Of a DNA stretch of 64,000 nucleotides, positions 17,078-30,322 are shown piece after piece. The notes under the pieces were generated by a model that was not told the DNA's origin, made no database searches, and saw only the letters and a list, made by a program, of their open reading frames with translations. The DNA lies in NCBI GenBank assembly GCA_946478305.1, contig CAMLBO010000001.1, positions 62,001 through 126,000 on the forward strand, read 5' to 3'. The DNA comes from an uncultured Enterobacterales bacterium. GTDB taxonomy: Bacteria > Pseudomonadota > Gammaproteobacteria > Enterobacterales > Enterobacteriaceae. How positions within the stretch are numbered: position 1 is the stretch's first letter; every line of letters starts with the position of its first letter. The translations under genes were made by a program, and so were the position numbers.

Positions 17078-18358
17078 TTATAGCTTAGCGAAGCAACGAC
17101 GTGCTGCGTCGATGGTGCGTTGAATGTCTTCCTGCGAATGCGCCAAAGACATGAAACCCGCTTCGAACGCGGACGGTGCCAGATAAACGCCTTCTTCCAG
17201 CATCAGATGGAAGAATTTCTTGAAGCGTTCGACGTTGCACTGCATCACGTCCTGATAGCAGGTGACGGTTTCGGCATCCGTGAAGAACAGGCCGAACATG
17301 CCGCCGACGTGGTTAACGACAAACGGAATATTCTCTTTTTTCGCCGCATGAACCAGGCCATCTGCCAGACGGGTGGTCAGTTCGGTCAGGGTCTGATGGA
17401 CACCCGGCTGAGCGACCTGAGTCAGGCAAGCAATACCCGCAGCCATCGCAATTGGGTTGCCAGACAGGGTACCTGCCTGATAGACCGGCCCTGTCGGTGC
17501 CAGCGCTTCCATTACTTCACGGCGCCCGCCGAAAGCACCCACCGGCATACCGCCGCCGATAATTTTACCCAGACAGGTGAGATCAGGCACTACGTCGTAA
17601 TACTCCTGGGCACCGCCCAAGGCGACCCGGAAACCGGTCATCACTTCGTCGATGATCAGCAGCGCACCGAACTCATCACACAGCGCACGCAGGCCCGGCA
17701 GGAATTCCGGCAGAGGCGGCACGCAGTTCATGTTACCCGCCACCGGCTCAACGATGATACAAGCAATGTCTTCCGGGAATTGCTCGAACGCAGCGCGAAC
17801 GGAGTCCAGATCATTATAGGTGCAGGTCAGGGTATGTTTGGCGAAATCAGCCGGGACGCCCGGCGAGTTTGGCTGCCCGAGGGTCAGTGCGCCAGAACCG
17901 GCTTTCACCAGCAGGCAGTCAGCGTGGCCGTGGTAGCAGCCTTCGAACTTGATGATTTTATCGCGATGGGTGAAGCCACGCGCCAGACGAATGGCGCTCA
18001 TGGTGGCCTCAGTACCGGAGTTCACCATGCGCACCATATCCATGCTTGGCACAAGATCGGTAACCAGCTCGGCCATTTTGACTTCCATTTCGGTCGGCGC
18101 TCCAAAGCTCAGCCCACGCTCGGCTGCTTCGATCACCGCGTTACGGATTTCAGGATTATTATGGCCCAGCACCATCGGACCCCATGAGCCCACGTAGTCA
18201 ATGTAGGCTTTACCATCGGCATCAAATAAGAAAGCGCCATCGGCACGTTCAATGAATAAAGGGACGCCGCCCACGCCGGAGAAGGCGCGTACCGGCGAAT
18301 TCACCCCGCCTGGGATCAGCGCTTGCGCCTGCGAAAACAGACTTTCTGACTTACTCAT
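17078..18358 (-). CDS. hemL: Glutamate-1-semialdehyde 2,1-aminomutase
   Basis: HemL converts glutamate-1-semialdehyde to 5-aminolevulinate, the second committed step of the C5 haem pathway, in the cytoplasm with pyridoxal phosphate. It is 426 residues, the family length. The PLP lysine is Lys265 in [41 protein letters not shown] and the C-terminal [11 protein letters not shown] are family hallmarks. It is convergent with the autotransporter and divergent from clcA, as in the E. coli order fhuB-hemL-clcA without the insertion. Confidence 0.97.
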   Translation of the reverse strand: MSKSESLFSQAQALIPGGVNSPVRAFSGVGGVPLFIERADGAFLFDADGKAYIDYVGSWGPMVLGHNNPEIRNAVIEAAERGLSFGAPTEMEVKMAELVTDLVPSMDMVRMVNSGTEATMSAIRLARGFTHRDKIIKFEGCYHGHADCLLVKAGSGALTLGQPNSPGVPADFAKHTLTCTYNDLDSVRAAFEQFPEDIACIIVEPVAGNMNCVPPLPEFLPGLRALCDEFGALLIIDEVMTGFRVALGGAQEYYDVVPDLTCLGKIIGGGMPVGAFGGRREVMEALAPTGPVYQAGTLSGNPIAMAAGIACLTQVAQPGVHQTLTELTTRLADGLVHAAKKENIPFVVNHVGGMFGLFFTDAETVTCYQDVMQCNVERFKKFFHLMLEEGVYLAPSAFEAGFMSLAHSQEDIQRTIDAARRCFAKL

Positions 18359-18553
18359 ATACGGCTCCTGGATTCTGCTGTTTATAGCAGCTCATGTTAC
18401 GAAAAAAGAAACGGACTCTTTCTCTATTCTAGAGAAGTGGGCGTCGTTATGAAATCGCTACGCATGATCAAAGGGCCATTACGCTTTCCAGATCCCGGAT
18501 TTGTATGATTAAATTGCCCTCTCTTAGCGATACTCTTTATTACTGATAAGCCA

Positions 18554-20011
18554 ATGATGAGTGAACAACAGACTGAATCTGTAACGATGCGTGGGCCGCA
18601 TAAGCGTAGCGAAGTTCTGCGTCAGTTCCTGCGGCGCGATAAAACGCCGGTCGCCATTTTAATTGGCGCGGCTATCGTGGGTACGGTGGCGGGTCTGCTG
18701 GGCGTAGCCTTTGAAAAGGCCGTGGACTGGGTCCAGCATGTGCGCCTGTCAGGCCTGGGTTATTTCGGCGACAGCGATTTCCTGCTGTGGCCGCTGGCGT
18801 TCGTCGTCTCTGCAGGGCTGGCGATGTTTGGCTACTATCTGGTCCATCGTTTTGCGCCCGAAGCGGGCGGATCGGGGATCCCAGAAATTGAAGGGGCGCT
18901 GGAGGAACTGCGACCGGTGCGCTGGTGGCGGGTAATTCCGGTTAAATTCTTTGGTGGCATGGGGACGCTCGGGGCTGGCATGGTACTGGGTCGTGAAGGT
19001 CCGACCGTACAGATGGGGGCGAATGTCGGCAAAATGATGGTTGATATTTTCCGTCTGCGCAGCGCCGAAGCCCGCCACTCTTTGCTGGCAACCGGTGCTG
19101 CAGCCGGTCTTTCGGCGGCGTTCAATGCGCCACTGGCCGGTATTTTATTTATCATCGAAGAGATGCGCCTGCAGTTCCGATACAGTCTGATTTCAATTAA
19201 AGCCGTCTTTATCGGCGTGATTATGTCGAGCGTTGTATTCCGTATTTTTAACGGTGAAAGGGCAATCGTTGAAGTGGGCAAACTGGCCAGCGCGCCGATC
19301 AATACCCTGTGGCTCTATCTGGTACTTGGGATGGTATTTGGCGTAGTCGGCGTTACATTTAATGCGCTGATTTTCCGTACCCAGGATATGTTTGCCCGCA
19401 TTCACGGCGGTAAGTTACGTAAGGTGCTGCTTATCGGCGGATTGTTGGGTGGCATGTGCGGTATTTTGGGGCTAATTTTACCTGAGTCCGTAGGCGGTGG
19501 TTTTGCGCTGATCCCGCTGGCGGCGGCCGGGAAATATACGCTGGCGATGCTGCTATTTATCTTTGTTATCCGCGTGATCACCACGCTGCTCTGTTTTGCC
19601 TCAGGAGCACCGGGCGGTATTTTTGCCCCAATGCTGGCGCTTGGAACGTTGCTTGGTACCGCATTTGGTAGCGCCAGCCTGGCGATGTTCCCTGAATACG
19701 GTATTGAGCCAGCGACCTTTGCGATTGCAGGTATGGGGGCGCTGTTTGCCGCCAGTGTGCGTGCTCCGCTAACGGGTATTGTCCTGGTTTTGGAGATGAC
19801 GGATAACTATCAGCTCATTTTGCCGATGATCATTACCTGCCTCGGTGCCACGCTGCTGGCACAGTTTCTTGGTGGAAAACCCTTATATTCCACCATCCTG
19901 ACTCGCACTTTACAGCGGCAGGAGCGTGAGAATGCCGCCCGGGCTGATGCCGGGCCGGCCGGTGATGGCATAAATAGGCAGGACGGCAGCGGTAAAACCG
20001 CTCATAATTGA
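18554..20011 (+). CDS. clcA: H+/Cl- exchange transporter ClcA
   Basis: ClcA exchanges two chloride ions for one proton across the inner membrane and supports extreme acid resistance in E. coli. The family's ion-path residues fall at the E. coli numbers: Ser107 in GSGIPE, gating Glu148 in GREGP, and proton-path Glu203 in [20 protein letters not shown] and the C-terminal GGKPLYS follow. Length 485 against 473, with a longer hydrophilic C-tail. Two adjacent ATG codons are possible starts. It is divergent from hemL and followed by erpA after 87 bp. Confidence 0.95.
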   Translation: MMSEQQTESVTMRGPHKRSEVLRQFLRRDKTPVAILIGAAIVGTVAGLLGVAFEKAVDWVQHVRLSGLGYFGDSDFLLWPLAFVVSAGLAMFGYYLVHRFAPEAGGSGIPEIEGALEELRPVRWWRVIPVKFFGGMGTLGAGMVLGREGPTVQMGANVGKMMVDIFRLRSAEARHSLLATGAAAGLSAAFNAPLAGILFIIEEMRLQFRYSLISIKAVFIGVIMSSVVFRIFNGERAIVEVGKLASAPINTLWLYLVLGMVFGVVGVTFNALIFRTQDMFARIHGGKLRKVLLIGGLLGGMCGILGLILPESVGGGFALIPLAAAGKYTLAMLLFIFVIRVITTLLCFASGAPGGIFAPMLALGTLLGTAFGSASLAMFPEYGIEPATFAIAGMGALFAASVRAPLTGIVLVLEMTDNYQLILPMIITCLGATLLAQFLGGKPLYSTILTRTLQRQERENAARADAGPAGDGINRQDGSGKTAHN

Positions 20012-20098
20012 AGTATTGATTCAGGTACTACATAATCAGTTCATTATTCAGACAGTCAATCCGGCGGCCTGAACAGATAACGGATTGGGAGTAAAAAG

Positions 20099-20473
20099 AT
20101 GAGTGAAGCAACAATGAGTGATCCGACCGACGTAGAAACCAGCGCATTACCGCTGCAATTTACCGAAGCGGCTGCCCGCAAGGTTAAAGTCCTGATTTCC
20201 GATGAAGAGAATCCGGATATGAAGCTGCGTGTTTATATTACCGGCGGCGGGTGCAGCGGCTTCCAGTACGGTTTTACCTTTGATGACAAAGTCAACGACG
20301 GCGACATGACCATTGAAAAATCCGGCGTTGCGCTGGTGGTTGATCCGATGAGCCTGCAATATCTGGTGGGCGGTTCGGTGGATTATACCGAAGGACTGGA
20401 AGGTTCACGCTTTATCGTGACCAATCCGAATGCCAAGACCACCTGTGGATGTGGTTCATCATTTAGCATTTAA
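20099..20473 (+). CDS. erpA: Iron-sulfur cluster insertion protein ErpA
   Basis: ErpA is an A-type carrier that delivers Fe-S clusters to targets such as IspG/IspH. The three cluster-binding cysteines are Cys52 ([11 protein letters not shown]), Cys116 and Cys118 (CGCGSSFSI at the C-terminus). GGGAG 7-8 nt upstream supports the ATG at 20099 and a 124-residue product, ten residues longer than E. coli; an ATG at codon 6 would give a protein nearer the usual length. It is followed by a strong terminator. Confidence 0.95.
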   Translation: MSEATMSDPTDVETSALPLQFTEAAARKVKVLISDEENPDMKLRVYITGGGCSGFQYGFTFDDKVNDGDMTIEKSGVALVVDPMSLQYLVGGSVDYTEGLEGSRFIVTNPNAKTTCGCGSSFSI

Positions 20474-20487
20474 ATCGCATTTGCCGC

Positions 20488-20531
20488 AAAAAAAAAGCCC
20501 GTCTGCCTGCTATTGGCACACGGGCTTTTTC
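20488..20531. terminator. Bidirectional terminator after erpA
   Basis: AAGCCCGT...ACGGGCTT arms, extended by TGCC/GGCA around a 7-nt loop with one C-C mismatch, are flanked by an A tract on the left and a T tract on the right. It can serve erpA (plus) and the small exported-protein gene (minus). Confidence 0.85.
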
Positions 20532-20540
20532 TTTGGGTGT

Positions 20541-20786
20541 TTACCACTCTACTGTAACGAGTTTGCTGCCGACCGATATGCCAGGCACTTCAGTTAGCTG
20601 GCTTTCGCTGATGCGTGGCTGGCTGTAGCTCTGCCCGGCGCAACTGACCGAGGCGTGACCGCCTGCCACGTTGATTTCACAGGTCGGCAGAATAGTCAGG
20701 CTGATATTAATTTCTCCGCTGGTCATTCCCGCAGTCGCGGCCAGCGGACTCAGGGCAATAAGCGCACTGAGCAAAAGGTATTTCAT
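20541..20786 (-). CDS. Small exported protein with pilin-like features, unknown function
   Basis: An 81-residue protein with a clear signal peptide (MKYLLLSALIALSPLAATA, cleavage probably before GM). The mature part of about 62 residues has two cysteines (LPTCEINV and VSCAGQSY) that could form one disulfide, alternating hydrophobic strands, and an ending VTVEW. This resembles, weakly, a shortened chaperone-usher or Csu-type pilin subunit, but I do not recognise a named family. AGGA 8 nt before the ATG at 20784-20786 decides the start; an earlier in-frame ATG lacks a site. It sits where E. coli carries yadS, between erpA and btuF. Function unknown. Confidence 0.65.
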   Translation of the reverse strand: MKYLLLSALIALSPLAATAGMTSGEINISLTILPTCEINVAGGHASVSCAGQSYSQPRISESQLTEVPGISVGSKLVTVEW

Positions 20787-21117
20787 AAATTTATTCCTGG
20801 TGTCGTCAGGCAATTCAAAAAAAAGCTAAGAATTAAAACAGTTATCGGATCATCACCACGGCTTCTTTAATAAATATCTTTAAATACAAACAACGGGCCT
20901 GTGGGGTATTCATTCTGTTCAGAAGCTTAAAAAATCCTCTATTTTCAGCGTGCTCTTTGAATTGCCAAAGAATAATCACATCATAAAATCATATCATCTG
21001 ATGTAATTTCAGGACGGAATGATAACAGAAGTCAGCAGGTCTGGATTTGATTTCGTGCAATAAATAACCAAATCAGAAAAGGCCTACAAACTGACCGCTG
21101 AAAGAAACAGTGAGGGA
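20787..21117. other. AT-rich gap without a gene, between the small exported protein and btuF
   Basis: I see no credible coding frame, RNA gene or terminator with a T tract here. A weak dyad ACATCA...TGATGT is present. In E. coli the TRIC-family gene yadS occupies this interval next to btuF; I could not find a remnant of it. Confidence 0.5.
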
Positions 21118-21930
21118 TCAGTGCGAAGGCAGAGATTGAAGCTGCGTGCAGAGCTGGGCGGCAGCCTGCATGATGCGTGGCCCGGCGCGGCTGAACCAGT
21201 CGGCATCCACGGTCACGACAGGTACTGTTAAGGCCGGTTGCCAGAAGGCGATCACACTGTCCCGTTGTTGTTGTCCACCGCTGATGACAATGGCCTGTGG
21301 CTGGCGGGCTAAAACCTGTTCACGGCTAACCTGAGGCCAGGGAGCACGGCTGTTAGCGAAAATATTTTCGGCACCGCACAGCGATACAATTTCACTTTGC
21401 AGGGTTTTTGAGGACGCAGTAAATAACGGCTGGGTGCCGAACTGGATGAATACCGGCAACGGGTGGGGACGCGAGTACTGTTTTTTCAGGCTGTCTCGCT
21501 GTTGGCGGATTTGCGTCGCCGCCTGCTGCGCCATGTAGGGATGAGGGCTGTAAGGCGCCAACTGTTCCAGTGCCTGAGCGACCTGTTCAATATTTTCGGG
21601 ATCAAGAAACAACACCGGGATCCCAAATGAAGCTATCTGATCCAACGGACGCTGAGGATTACCGCCGCGCCATGCCAGCACTAAATCAGGTTTCAGTGCC
21701 AAAACCCGCTCGACATTGACTCCTTGCCAGCTGGCAACCTGTTCCAGTTTTTTCGCCTGGGCGGGGAAATCCGAATAGGCGCTGACACCGACCAACTGAT
21801 CGCCTAAACCGGCGGCATAGGCGAGTTCGGTCAGATTGGGTGCCAGACTGACGACACGCTGTGCCGGTTGAGCAATGGCTGCCACAGGCAGCCATAAGCA
21901 TAACAACAACCCTAAAACACGTGGGATCAC
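21118..21930 (-). CDS. btuF: Vitamin B12 periplasmic binding protein BtuF
   Basis: BtuF binds cobalamin in the periplasm and docks on BtuCD. A signal peptide ending AIA is followed by the type III binding-protein fold: [34 protein letters not shown], and a C-terminal lobe ending with a Trp-Phe rich stretch ([12 protein letters not shown]). Length 270 against 266 in E. coli. The start is a GTG at 21928-21930 that overlaps the mtnN stop (GTGA), so translation is probably coupled to mtnN; the mtnN-btuF pairing is the conserved enterobacterial arrangement. Confidence 0.93.
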   Translation of the reverse strand: MIPRVLGLLLCLWLPVAAIAQPAQRVVSLAPNLTELAYAAGLGDQLVGVSAYSDFPAQAKKLEQVASWQGVNVERVLALKPDLVLAWRGGNPQRPLDQIASFGIPVLFLDPENIEQVAQALEQLAPYSPHPYMAQQAATQIRQQRDSLKKQYSRPHPLPVFIQFGTQPLFTASSKTLQSEIVSLCGAENIFANSRAPWPQVSREQVLARQPQAIVISGGQQQRDSVIAFWQPALTVPVVTVDADWFSRAGPRIMQAAAQLCTQLQSLPSH

Positions 21931-22634
21931 GCGTTGTCGCCGTTCGCCAGGGATTTCAGCATCGCGTCGATCATCAGGGTTGATTGCTCGGCAGCGACGA
22001 CCAGGAACTCCTCGAAGCTCAGGTGTGATTCGCTGTCTGCCACGTCAGAAATAGCGCGGACGACCACAAACGGCGTACCGAACAAATGACATACGTGGCC
22101 GATTGCCGCCGCTTCCATTTCCACGGCGGCTACGCTTGGGAAAGTCGCTCGAATGCGTGCCAGAGGAGCTGCGCCATTGATGAATGCATCACCGCTGCAT
22201 ACCAGACCGCGTACCGCATTGAGATCGAGCTGGCGAATGCAGGTCTCAGCCAGTTCGATAAGCGCCGGGTCAGCCACGAAAGCCGCCGGGCAACCCGCCA
22301 TCTGGCCAGGTTCATAGCCAAAGGCGGTAACGTCAGCATCGTGATAACGCACCTCTTCAGAGACCACGATATCGCCTACTTTTAAGGTTTTTGCCAGACC
22401 GCCGGCAGAACCGGTATTGATCACTACGTCTGGTTTGCACAGTTCCAGCAGCAGCGTGGTTCCCATTGCCGCAGAAACTTTACCGATGCCTGATTTCAGC
22501 AGCGCCACATCGATACCATGTAATTGACCGGTATAGATTTCACAGCCTGCGCGTTCAATGGTTTTACGGTTGATGATTTTGTCGCGCAGCAGGGTAACTT
22601 CCTGTTCCATTGCGCCAATGATGCCAACTTTCAT
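21927..22634 (-). CDS. mtnN: 5'-methylthioadenosine/S-adenosylhomocysteine nucleosidase
   Basis: MtnN (Pfs) cleaves MTA, SAH and 5'-deoxyadenosine to adenine plus the ribosyl product, removing inhibitors of methylation and feeding the LuxS/AI-2 route. The N-terminus [13 protein letters not shown] carries the catalytic Glu12; [20 protein letters not shown] and RAISDVAD (catalytic Asp) follow. Length 235, near the 232 of E. coli. It is divergent from dgt and its stop overlaps btuF. Confidence 0.96.
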   Translation of the reverse strand: MKVGIIGAMEQEVTLLRDKIINRKTIERAGCEIYTGQLHGIDVALLKSGIGKVSAAMGTTLLLELCKPDVVINTGSAGGLAKTLKVGDIVVSEEVRYHDADVTAFGYEPGQMAGCPAAFVADPALIELAETCIRQLDLNAVRGLVCSGDAFINGAAPLARIRATFPSVAAVEMEAAAIGHVCHLFGTPFVVVRAISDVADSESHLSFEEFLVVAAEQSTLMIDAMLKSLANGDNA

Positions 22635-22783
22635 AGTTTTACTCGCAGATTAGGGAGGGATTTGAGTGTTTTATAACAAGTCCAATACACGATAGTCTAT
22701 CATGGCTAGTAACGAGTGATCATGCGTTGGACATCTGGCAGGGCGCTGGAATGACCTGTATACGACTGTAAAGGGTAGGGAAC

Positions 22784-24301
22784 ATGTCTGGTATCGATTT
22801 TAAAAACAAGTTCAATTTCCAACGGCCTTTCAGTCCGCCGATTGAAGCGCGTGATGAATACGATGTAGTCCGCCAATTTGAAAGCGATCGCGGGCGTATT
22901 ATCAACTCGGCAGCTATTCGTCGGCTGCAACAAAAAACCCAGGTTTTTCCGCTGGAAAAAAATGCCGCAGTGCGCAGTCGCCTGACTCATTCCCTCGAAG
23001 TTCAGCAGGTTGGGCGTCATATCGCCAAAGAGATTTTGCACAGGCTACGCAGGCAGGGAAAACTTGATTCACTCGGTCTGACCGACGTGACCGATCCTTT
23101 TGAAAGTGTTGTAGAAATGGCCTGCCTGATGCACGACATTGGCAATCCGCCCTTTGGCCATTTTGGTGAGTCGGCGATCAATAACTGGTTTGCCAGCCGC
23201 ATGGACATTGCCAGCTGCGGGCCGGTACCGCAAAGCGCCGACAGCTGTACTTTCAACTTCCTGCGGCTGCTGGAAGGCGAAGACCAACTGAACCTGTTAC
23301 GCAGTAAAATCCGCCATGATTTATGTAATTTCGACGGCAACGCCCAGGCCATCCGGTTGGTATTTACCCTGCTGAAACTGAACCTGACATTCTCGCAAAC
23401 CGCCTGCATTTTGAAATATACCCGCCCGGCTTACTGGGCTGCGCCCATGCCGGAAAACCATGCTTATCTGATGAAGAAACCCGGTTTCTATCTTGCTGAA
23501 GAGCCCTTTATTGAGCGATTGCGTGAAGAACTGGATATGGACGAGTTCAGTCGTTTCCCGCTTACCTACATCATGGAAGCTGCGGATGACATCTCTTACT
23601 GCATTGCCGATCTGGAAGATGCCGTAGAGAAAAATATTTTCAGCGTAGAGCAGCTGTTTGAGCACCTTGAGCGTGAGTGGGGCGAAGGGATCAAAGGTGA
23701 CTGGTTTGAGAAAGTGGTACGTACGGCGTATCAGAAAATGAATAAAGCCAAAACGTTCCGAAATCCGGTGGATTATTTCTTCATGGAACTGCGCGTACAA
23801 ACGGTTAAACAACTGGTGCCGCATGCCGCCATTCGTTTTATCGATAACCTGCCTGCCATATTTGACGGAACCTTTAATCAGGCATTACTGGAAGATGTCA
23901 GCCAGGCTAATAGATTGTTAAAAATATATAAAAGCGTGGCGTTTAAACATGTTTTCAACCACCACGAAGTGGAAGAGTTGGAATTGCAGGGTTACCGGGT
24001 GATCAGCGGATTACTGGATATTTACAGTCCTATATTGGATATGCCATTGCAGGAATTCCGACAACTGGTGAGTGAAGATACTCACCGCCGATATCCGATT
24101 GAGACCCGATTATTTCATAAATTATCGGCCAAGCACCGTTTGGCCTATAACGAGGCCGTTGCGAGGCTCAGTGAGCAGCCTGAAAATCAGCAGAAAATCG
24201 GTGAGTTCTATTTCCGGGCACGTATGATTCAGGATTATATCAGCGGAATGACAGATCTTTACGCTTACGATGAGTATCGTCGTTTAATGGCCGCTGAATA
24301 A
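22784..24301 (+). CDS. dgt: Deoxyguanosinetriphosphate triphosphohydrolase
   Basis: Dgt hydrolyses dGTP to deoxyguanosine and tripolyphosphate and so helps set dNTP pools. The HD-domain metal motif appears as [14 protein letters not shown], with an earlier His in [13 protein letters not shown] and a later Asp in [16 protein letters not shown]. It is 505 residues against 505 in E. coli. It starts with ATG after AGGGAAC and lies between mtnN and degP, as in E. coli. Confidence 0.96.
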   Translation: MSGIDFKNKFNFQRPFSPPIEARDEYDVVRQFESDRGRIINSAAIRRLQQKTQVFPLEKNAAVRSRLTHSLEVQQVGRHIAKEILHRLRRQGKLDSLGLTDVTDPFESVVEMACLMHDIGNPPFGHFGESAINNWFASRMDIASCGPVPQSADSCTFNFLRLLEGEDQLNLLRSKIRHDLCNFDGNAQAIRLVFTLLKLNLTFSQTACILKYTRPAYWAAPMPENHAYLMKKPGFYLAEEPFIERLREELDMDEFSRFPLTYIMEAADDISYCIADLEDAVEKNIFSVEQLFEHLEREWGEGIKGDWFEKVVRTAYQKMNKAKTFRNPVDYFFMELRVQTVKQLVPHAAIRFIDNLPAIFDGTFNQALLEDVSQANRLLKIYKSVAFKHVFNHHEVEELELQGYRVISGLLDIYSPILDMPLQEFRQLVSEDTHRRYPIETRLFHKLSAKHRLAYNEAVARLSEQPENQQKIGEFYFRARMIQDYISGMTDLYAYDEYRRLMAAE

Positions 24302-24645
24302 TATATTCGGCCGTTTTCTCCTGGTTTTTCGCTGCTTTACCACGGAATCTTTCTCACTGAGTCAGTTAAGTTTTACGAGGTTTACTGCGGGCTGACACAG
24401 GCCAGGCAGGATTATTTAGGGTACCTCCCTTGAATAATGTGAAAGGGAACTAATATTAACTCCATGACGTCATATGGTTAAAAATTAAGCTTTTGTAAAT
24501 AACCACAATACTTTTTTACTATTGTAGTTTCGACCAAAATGAACTTCATGTTTTAAATAATATCTCAGTACCACGACTACCAAGCAAGGCGCCGGTTACG
24601 GCTGCCAAAGATAAATTTAAGAACTCATTAAAGAGATTACGACTG
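24302..24645. other. dgt-degP intergenic region
   Basis: These 344 bp contain no coding frame I can support. The last 105 bp hold the sigma-E type promoter described separately and an untranslated leader of about 70 nt. No clear terminator for dgt was seen. A half-site GTAAA at 24495 could belong to a CpxR box, but the partner half is poor. Confidence 0.5.
24541..24567 (+). promoter_or_regulatory. Sigma-E (RpoE) type promoter of degP
   Basis: GAACTT at 24541-24546, a 16-bp spacer and TCTCA at 24563-24567 match the RpoE pattern and closely follow the E. coli degP promoter (GAACTT, 16 bp, TCTGA). It lies 79 bp before the degP ATG. Induction by envelope stress is therefore expected. Confidence 0.8.
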
Positions 24646-26094
24646 ATGAAAAAATCTACTCTATTCCTGAGCGCATTAGCGTTAAGTATTGGTATGGCTG
24701 TGGCCCCTGTTTCATCGGCGTTTGCCGCAGAAACGGCCTCTTCAAGCTCAACTCAAGTTCCAAGTCTGGCACCTATGCTGGAAAAAGTGATGCCTTCCGT
24801 GGTCAGTGTGAACGTTGAAGGCAGTGCAGAAGTGAAAACGCCACGTATGGGGCAGCAGTTCCAACAGTTCTTCGGCCAGGATTCGCCGCTGTGCCAGGAC
24901 GGTTCGCCGTTCCAGGGCTCGCCGGTATGTCAGGGCGGTCAGGGACCTAACGGTGCGCAGCAGGCACCTCAGCAACAGAAAGAAGATTTCCGTGCGCTGG
25001 GTTCAGGTGTGATCATTGATGCGGATAAAGGCTATGTGGTAACTAACAACCATGTTGTTGATAATGCAACAAAAATCACCGTACAGCTTAACGATGGCCG
25101 CAAATTTGAAGCCAAAGTGATCGGTAAAGATCCACGTTCAGATATCGCGGTTATCCAACTGGTTGGCGCGAAAAACCTGACGGCGATTAAAATCGCTGAC
25201 TCCGAGCAACTGCGCGTTGGTGATTACACCGTGGCTATCGGTAACCCGTACGGTCTGGGTGAAACCGCTACCTCGGGTATCGTTTCGGCGCTGGGACGTA
25301 GTGGTCTGAACATCGAAAACTACGAAAACTTTATCCAGACTGACGCCGCGATTAACCGTGGTAACTCTGGTGGTGCGTTGGTTAACCTTAACGGTGAGCT
25401 GATTGGTCTGAACACGGCTATCCTCGCGCCGGACGGCGGTAATATCGGCATCGGCTTTGCGATCCCGAGTAACATGGTGCAGAACCTGTCCAAGCAGATG
25501 ATCGAATTTGGCCAGGTGAAACGCGGTGAACTGGGCATTATGGGTACCGAGCTGAACTCTGAACTGGCGAAAGCGATGAAGGTCGATGCACAACGCGGTG
25601 CCTTTATCAGCCAGGTTATGCCGAAGTCTGCGGCAGAGAAAGCCGGTATCAAAGCGGGTGATGTGATCCTGAGCATGAACGGTAAACCGATCAGCAGCTT
25701 TGCGTCCTTCCGTGCGGATATTGGTACGTTGCCAATTGGCACCAAAGTCACCCTGGGTCTGCTGCGTGATGGCAAACCGGTGAACGTGGATGTCACCATT
25801 GAGCAAAGCACGCAAACCGCGAAAATCGATTCCGGCAATATTTATACCGGTATCGAAGGTGCTGAACTGAGTAACGGCCAGGCTGGCGATCAGAAAGGCG
25901 TAAAAGTTGATTCAGTGAAACCAGGTAGTGCTGCGGCACGCGTTGGCCTGAAAAAGGATGACGTGATCCTCGGCGTGAACCAGCAGAAAGTCACCAATCT
26001 GGGGGAACTGCGTAAGATCCTCGACAGTAAACCTTCAGTGTTGGCGCTGGATGTACAACGTGGTGATACCTCTATTTACCTGTTAGCACAGTAA
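24646..26094 (+). CDS. degP: Periplasmic serine endoprotease/chaperone DegP
   Basis: DegP (HtrA) degrades or refolds misfolded envelope proteins and assembles into cages. Signal peptide 1-27 (ending SAFA), protease domain with catalytic His136 (TNNHVV), Asp166 (RSDIAV) and Ser241 (RGNSGGAL), a Q-linker/LA loop with two cysteines (about 85-97) as in E. coli, then two PDZ domains starting near GELGIMG and YTGIEGA. Length 482 against 474. The sigma-E promoter upstream fits its stress role, and the two autotransporters in this window are the sort of client that depends on periplasmic quality control. Confidence 0.97.
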   Translation: MKKSTLFLSALALSIGMAVAPVSSAFAAETASSSSTQVPSLAPMLEKVMPSVVSVNVEGSAEVKTPRMGQQFQQFFGQDSPLCQDGSPFQGSPVCQGGQGPNGAQQAPQQQKEDFRALGSGVIIDADKGYVVTNNHVVDNATKITVQLNDGRKFEAKVIGKDPRSDIAVIQLVGAKNLTAIKIADSEQLRVGDYTVAIGNPYGLGETATSGIVSALGRSGLNIENYENFIQTDAAINRGNSGGALVNLNGELIGLNTAILAPDGGNIGIGFAIPSNMVQNLSKQMIEFGQVKRGELGIMGTELNSELAKAMKVDAQRGAFISQVMPKSAAEKAGIKAGDVILSMNGKPISSFASFRADIGTLPIGTKVTLGLLRDGKPVNVDVTIEQSTQTAKIDSGNIYTGIEGAELSNGQAGDQKGVKVDSVKPGSAAARVGLKKDDVILGVNQQKVTNLGELRKILDSKPSVLALDVQRGDTSIYLLAQ

Positions 26095-26120
26095 TTTTCG
26101 CGGATTAGCCGCTACGTATT

Positions 26121-26147
26121 AAGGCACGCTTCGGTGTGCCTTTTTTT
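26121..26147 (+). terminator. Rho-independent terminator of degP
   Basis: AAGGCACGC / GTGTGCCTT (one G-T pair) with a TTCG tetraloop is followed by seven T, 26 bp after the degP stop. Confidence 0.9.
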
Positions 26148-26252
26148 ATGCATCCCGTAACGTTGCGGTAACTATTTTGCTGCTCCTTCATCAGAGTGAG
26201 GAGCAGCAAAGAGTGGCTTTATTTCATATCCTAACCGCAGAGGGGATTGGCA

Positions 26253-29390
<3,138 letters not shown>

Positions 29391-29409
<19 letters not shown>

Positions 29410-29795
29410 AATTCAGTAACTCCCTGTGTAACCTTTGCAACGTCTTCCGGCGTACCCAACAATTCAAAGCGGTACAGGTAAGGCACCTGACACTTCTGGG
29501 CGATGATGTCACCGGCTATGCAATACGCTGCGCCGAAATTAGTATTCCCGGCAGCGATAACGCCGCGGATGAGTGAACGGTTATGTTCATCGTTCAGAAA
29601 ACGGATCACCTGGGTCGGCACCGCGCCTTTGGCTGACCCGCCGCCGTAGCTCGGCACCACCAGAATATACGGTAGCGTGACGCGCAATTTTTCAGGTTGA
29701 CGATCAACCGGGATGCGGATCGCCGGCAATCCGGTTCTGCCGACGAAGCGATGGGTGTTTTCCGAACTGCTGGAGAAATAGACCAACGGATTCAT
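29391..29795 (-). CDS. nrdI: Flavodoxin-like RNR assembly protein NrdI
   Basis: NrdI is a small flavoprotein that supplies oxidant for forming the NrdF dimanganese-tyrosyl cofactor. The FMN-binding signature [11 protein letters not shown] near the N-terminus, VPSYGGG and [16 protein letters not shown] are typical. Length 134 against 136 in E. coli. It is 10 bp downstream of nrdH and overlaps nrdE by 19 bp. Confidence 0.95.
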
Positions 29796-29805
29796 CCGTT
29801 AATCC

Positions 29806-30045
29806 TCAGAACGCGTTCTGGAGCTGGCGAAGTTCGCTGATTTTGTCTGGACGGAAGCCGGACCAGTGATCGTCACCGGCGACAATCACCGGAACCTGCT
29901 GGTAACCCATGGCGCGAACCTGGCCAAGTGCTGCGGCGTCTTCAGTCAGATCGATCACTTCATAGGCAATGCCGTGTTTATCTAAGGCACGGTAGGTGGC
30001 ATTACACTGGACACAGTCAGGCTTACTGTAAATAATAATGCTCAT
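29806..30045 (-). CDS. nrdH: Glutaredoxin-like protein NrdH
   Basis: NrdH is the thioredoxin-reductase-dependent electron donor to NrdEF. The redox motif CVQC is at residues 11-14 of MSIIIYSKPDCVQC, and QVPVIVAGDDHWSGFRPDKI is the conserved C-terminal half. I chose the ATG at 30043-30045 (79 residues; E. coli 81), with GGA 10 nt upstream; the frame is open five codons earlier, but those are not conserved. First gene of the operon. Confidence 0.94.
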   Translation of the reverse strand: MSIIIYSKPDCVQCNATYRALDKHGIAYEVIDLTEDAAALGQVRAMGYQQVPVIVAGDDHWSGFRPDKISELRQLQNAF

Positions 30046-30162
30046 GATTCGTATTTCCATCTGTAATGAAATCAGAGACGGGTTTGCCCGGTCGCTGTGG
30101 CGATGGCTTCAGCATAAAAGGGGCGACGAGTACCGGTGCCGTAGCGGCGTCCCGATGAGTTG

Positions 30163-30209
30163 AATACTAGATGTGGTGATTTAAATTATCAACCATACAA
30201 TATGTAGAT
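30163..30209 (-). promoter_or_regulatory. Candidate NrdR boxes and Fur-like site upstream of nrdHIEF
   Basis: Two imperfect NrdR-like elements, one around 30163-30178 (ATACTAGATGTGGT) and one around 30194-30209 (CCATACAATATGTAGA), are centred roughly 31 bp apart, the helical spacing usual for paired NrdR boxes. Between them, 30172-30190 read on the minus strand (GATAATTTAAATCACCACA) matches the Fur consensus at about 12 of 19 positions. NrdR and Fur both repress this operon in E. coli. Match quality of each box alone is weak; the spacing is the main argument. Confidence 0.4.
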
Positions 30210-30240
30210 ATTTCAAATTTGCTTATTGCAAATACGGCAA

Positions 30241-30259
30241 AGCCCGCAGGGCGCGGGCT
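30241..30259 (-). terminator. GC-rich hairpin downstream of the AhpD-like gene
   Basis: AGCCCGC and GCGGGCT form a 7-bp stem around a 5-nt loop, 63 bp past the stop of the minus-strand AhpD-like gene. Only TTTG follows on the minus strand, so termination strength is uncertain. Confidence 0.45.
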
Positions 30260-30322
30260 GAGAGATTAAAATATTTTTACTGCTGTATTCGGGTTAAATT
30301 CTGAGCGATGAATTATGGGTAA

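Noticed and set aside
17120-18187. Long open frame (355 codons) on the plus strand, antisense to hemL
   Set aside because: It mirrors hemL in another frame, has His/Gln/Arg-biased composition, no recognised motif and no ribosome site.
24470-24520. CpxR box upstream of degP
   Set aside because: One GTAAA half is present at 24495 but no good partner at the required 5-bp spacing; not claimed.
25138-25838. Minus-strand open frames antisense to degP
   Set aside because: They lie inside the DegP catalytic and PDZ coding region and have no family features.
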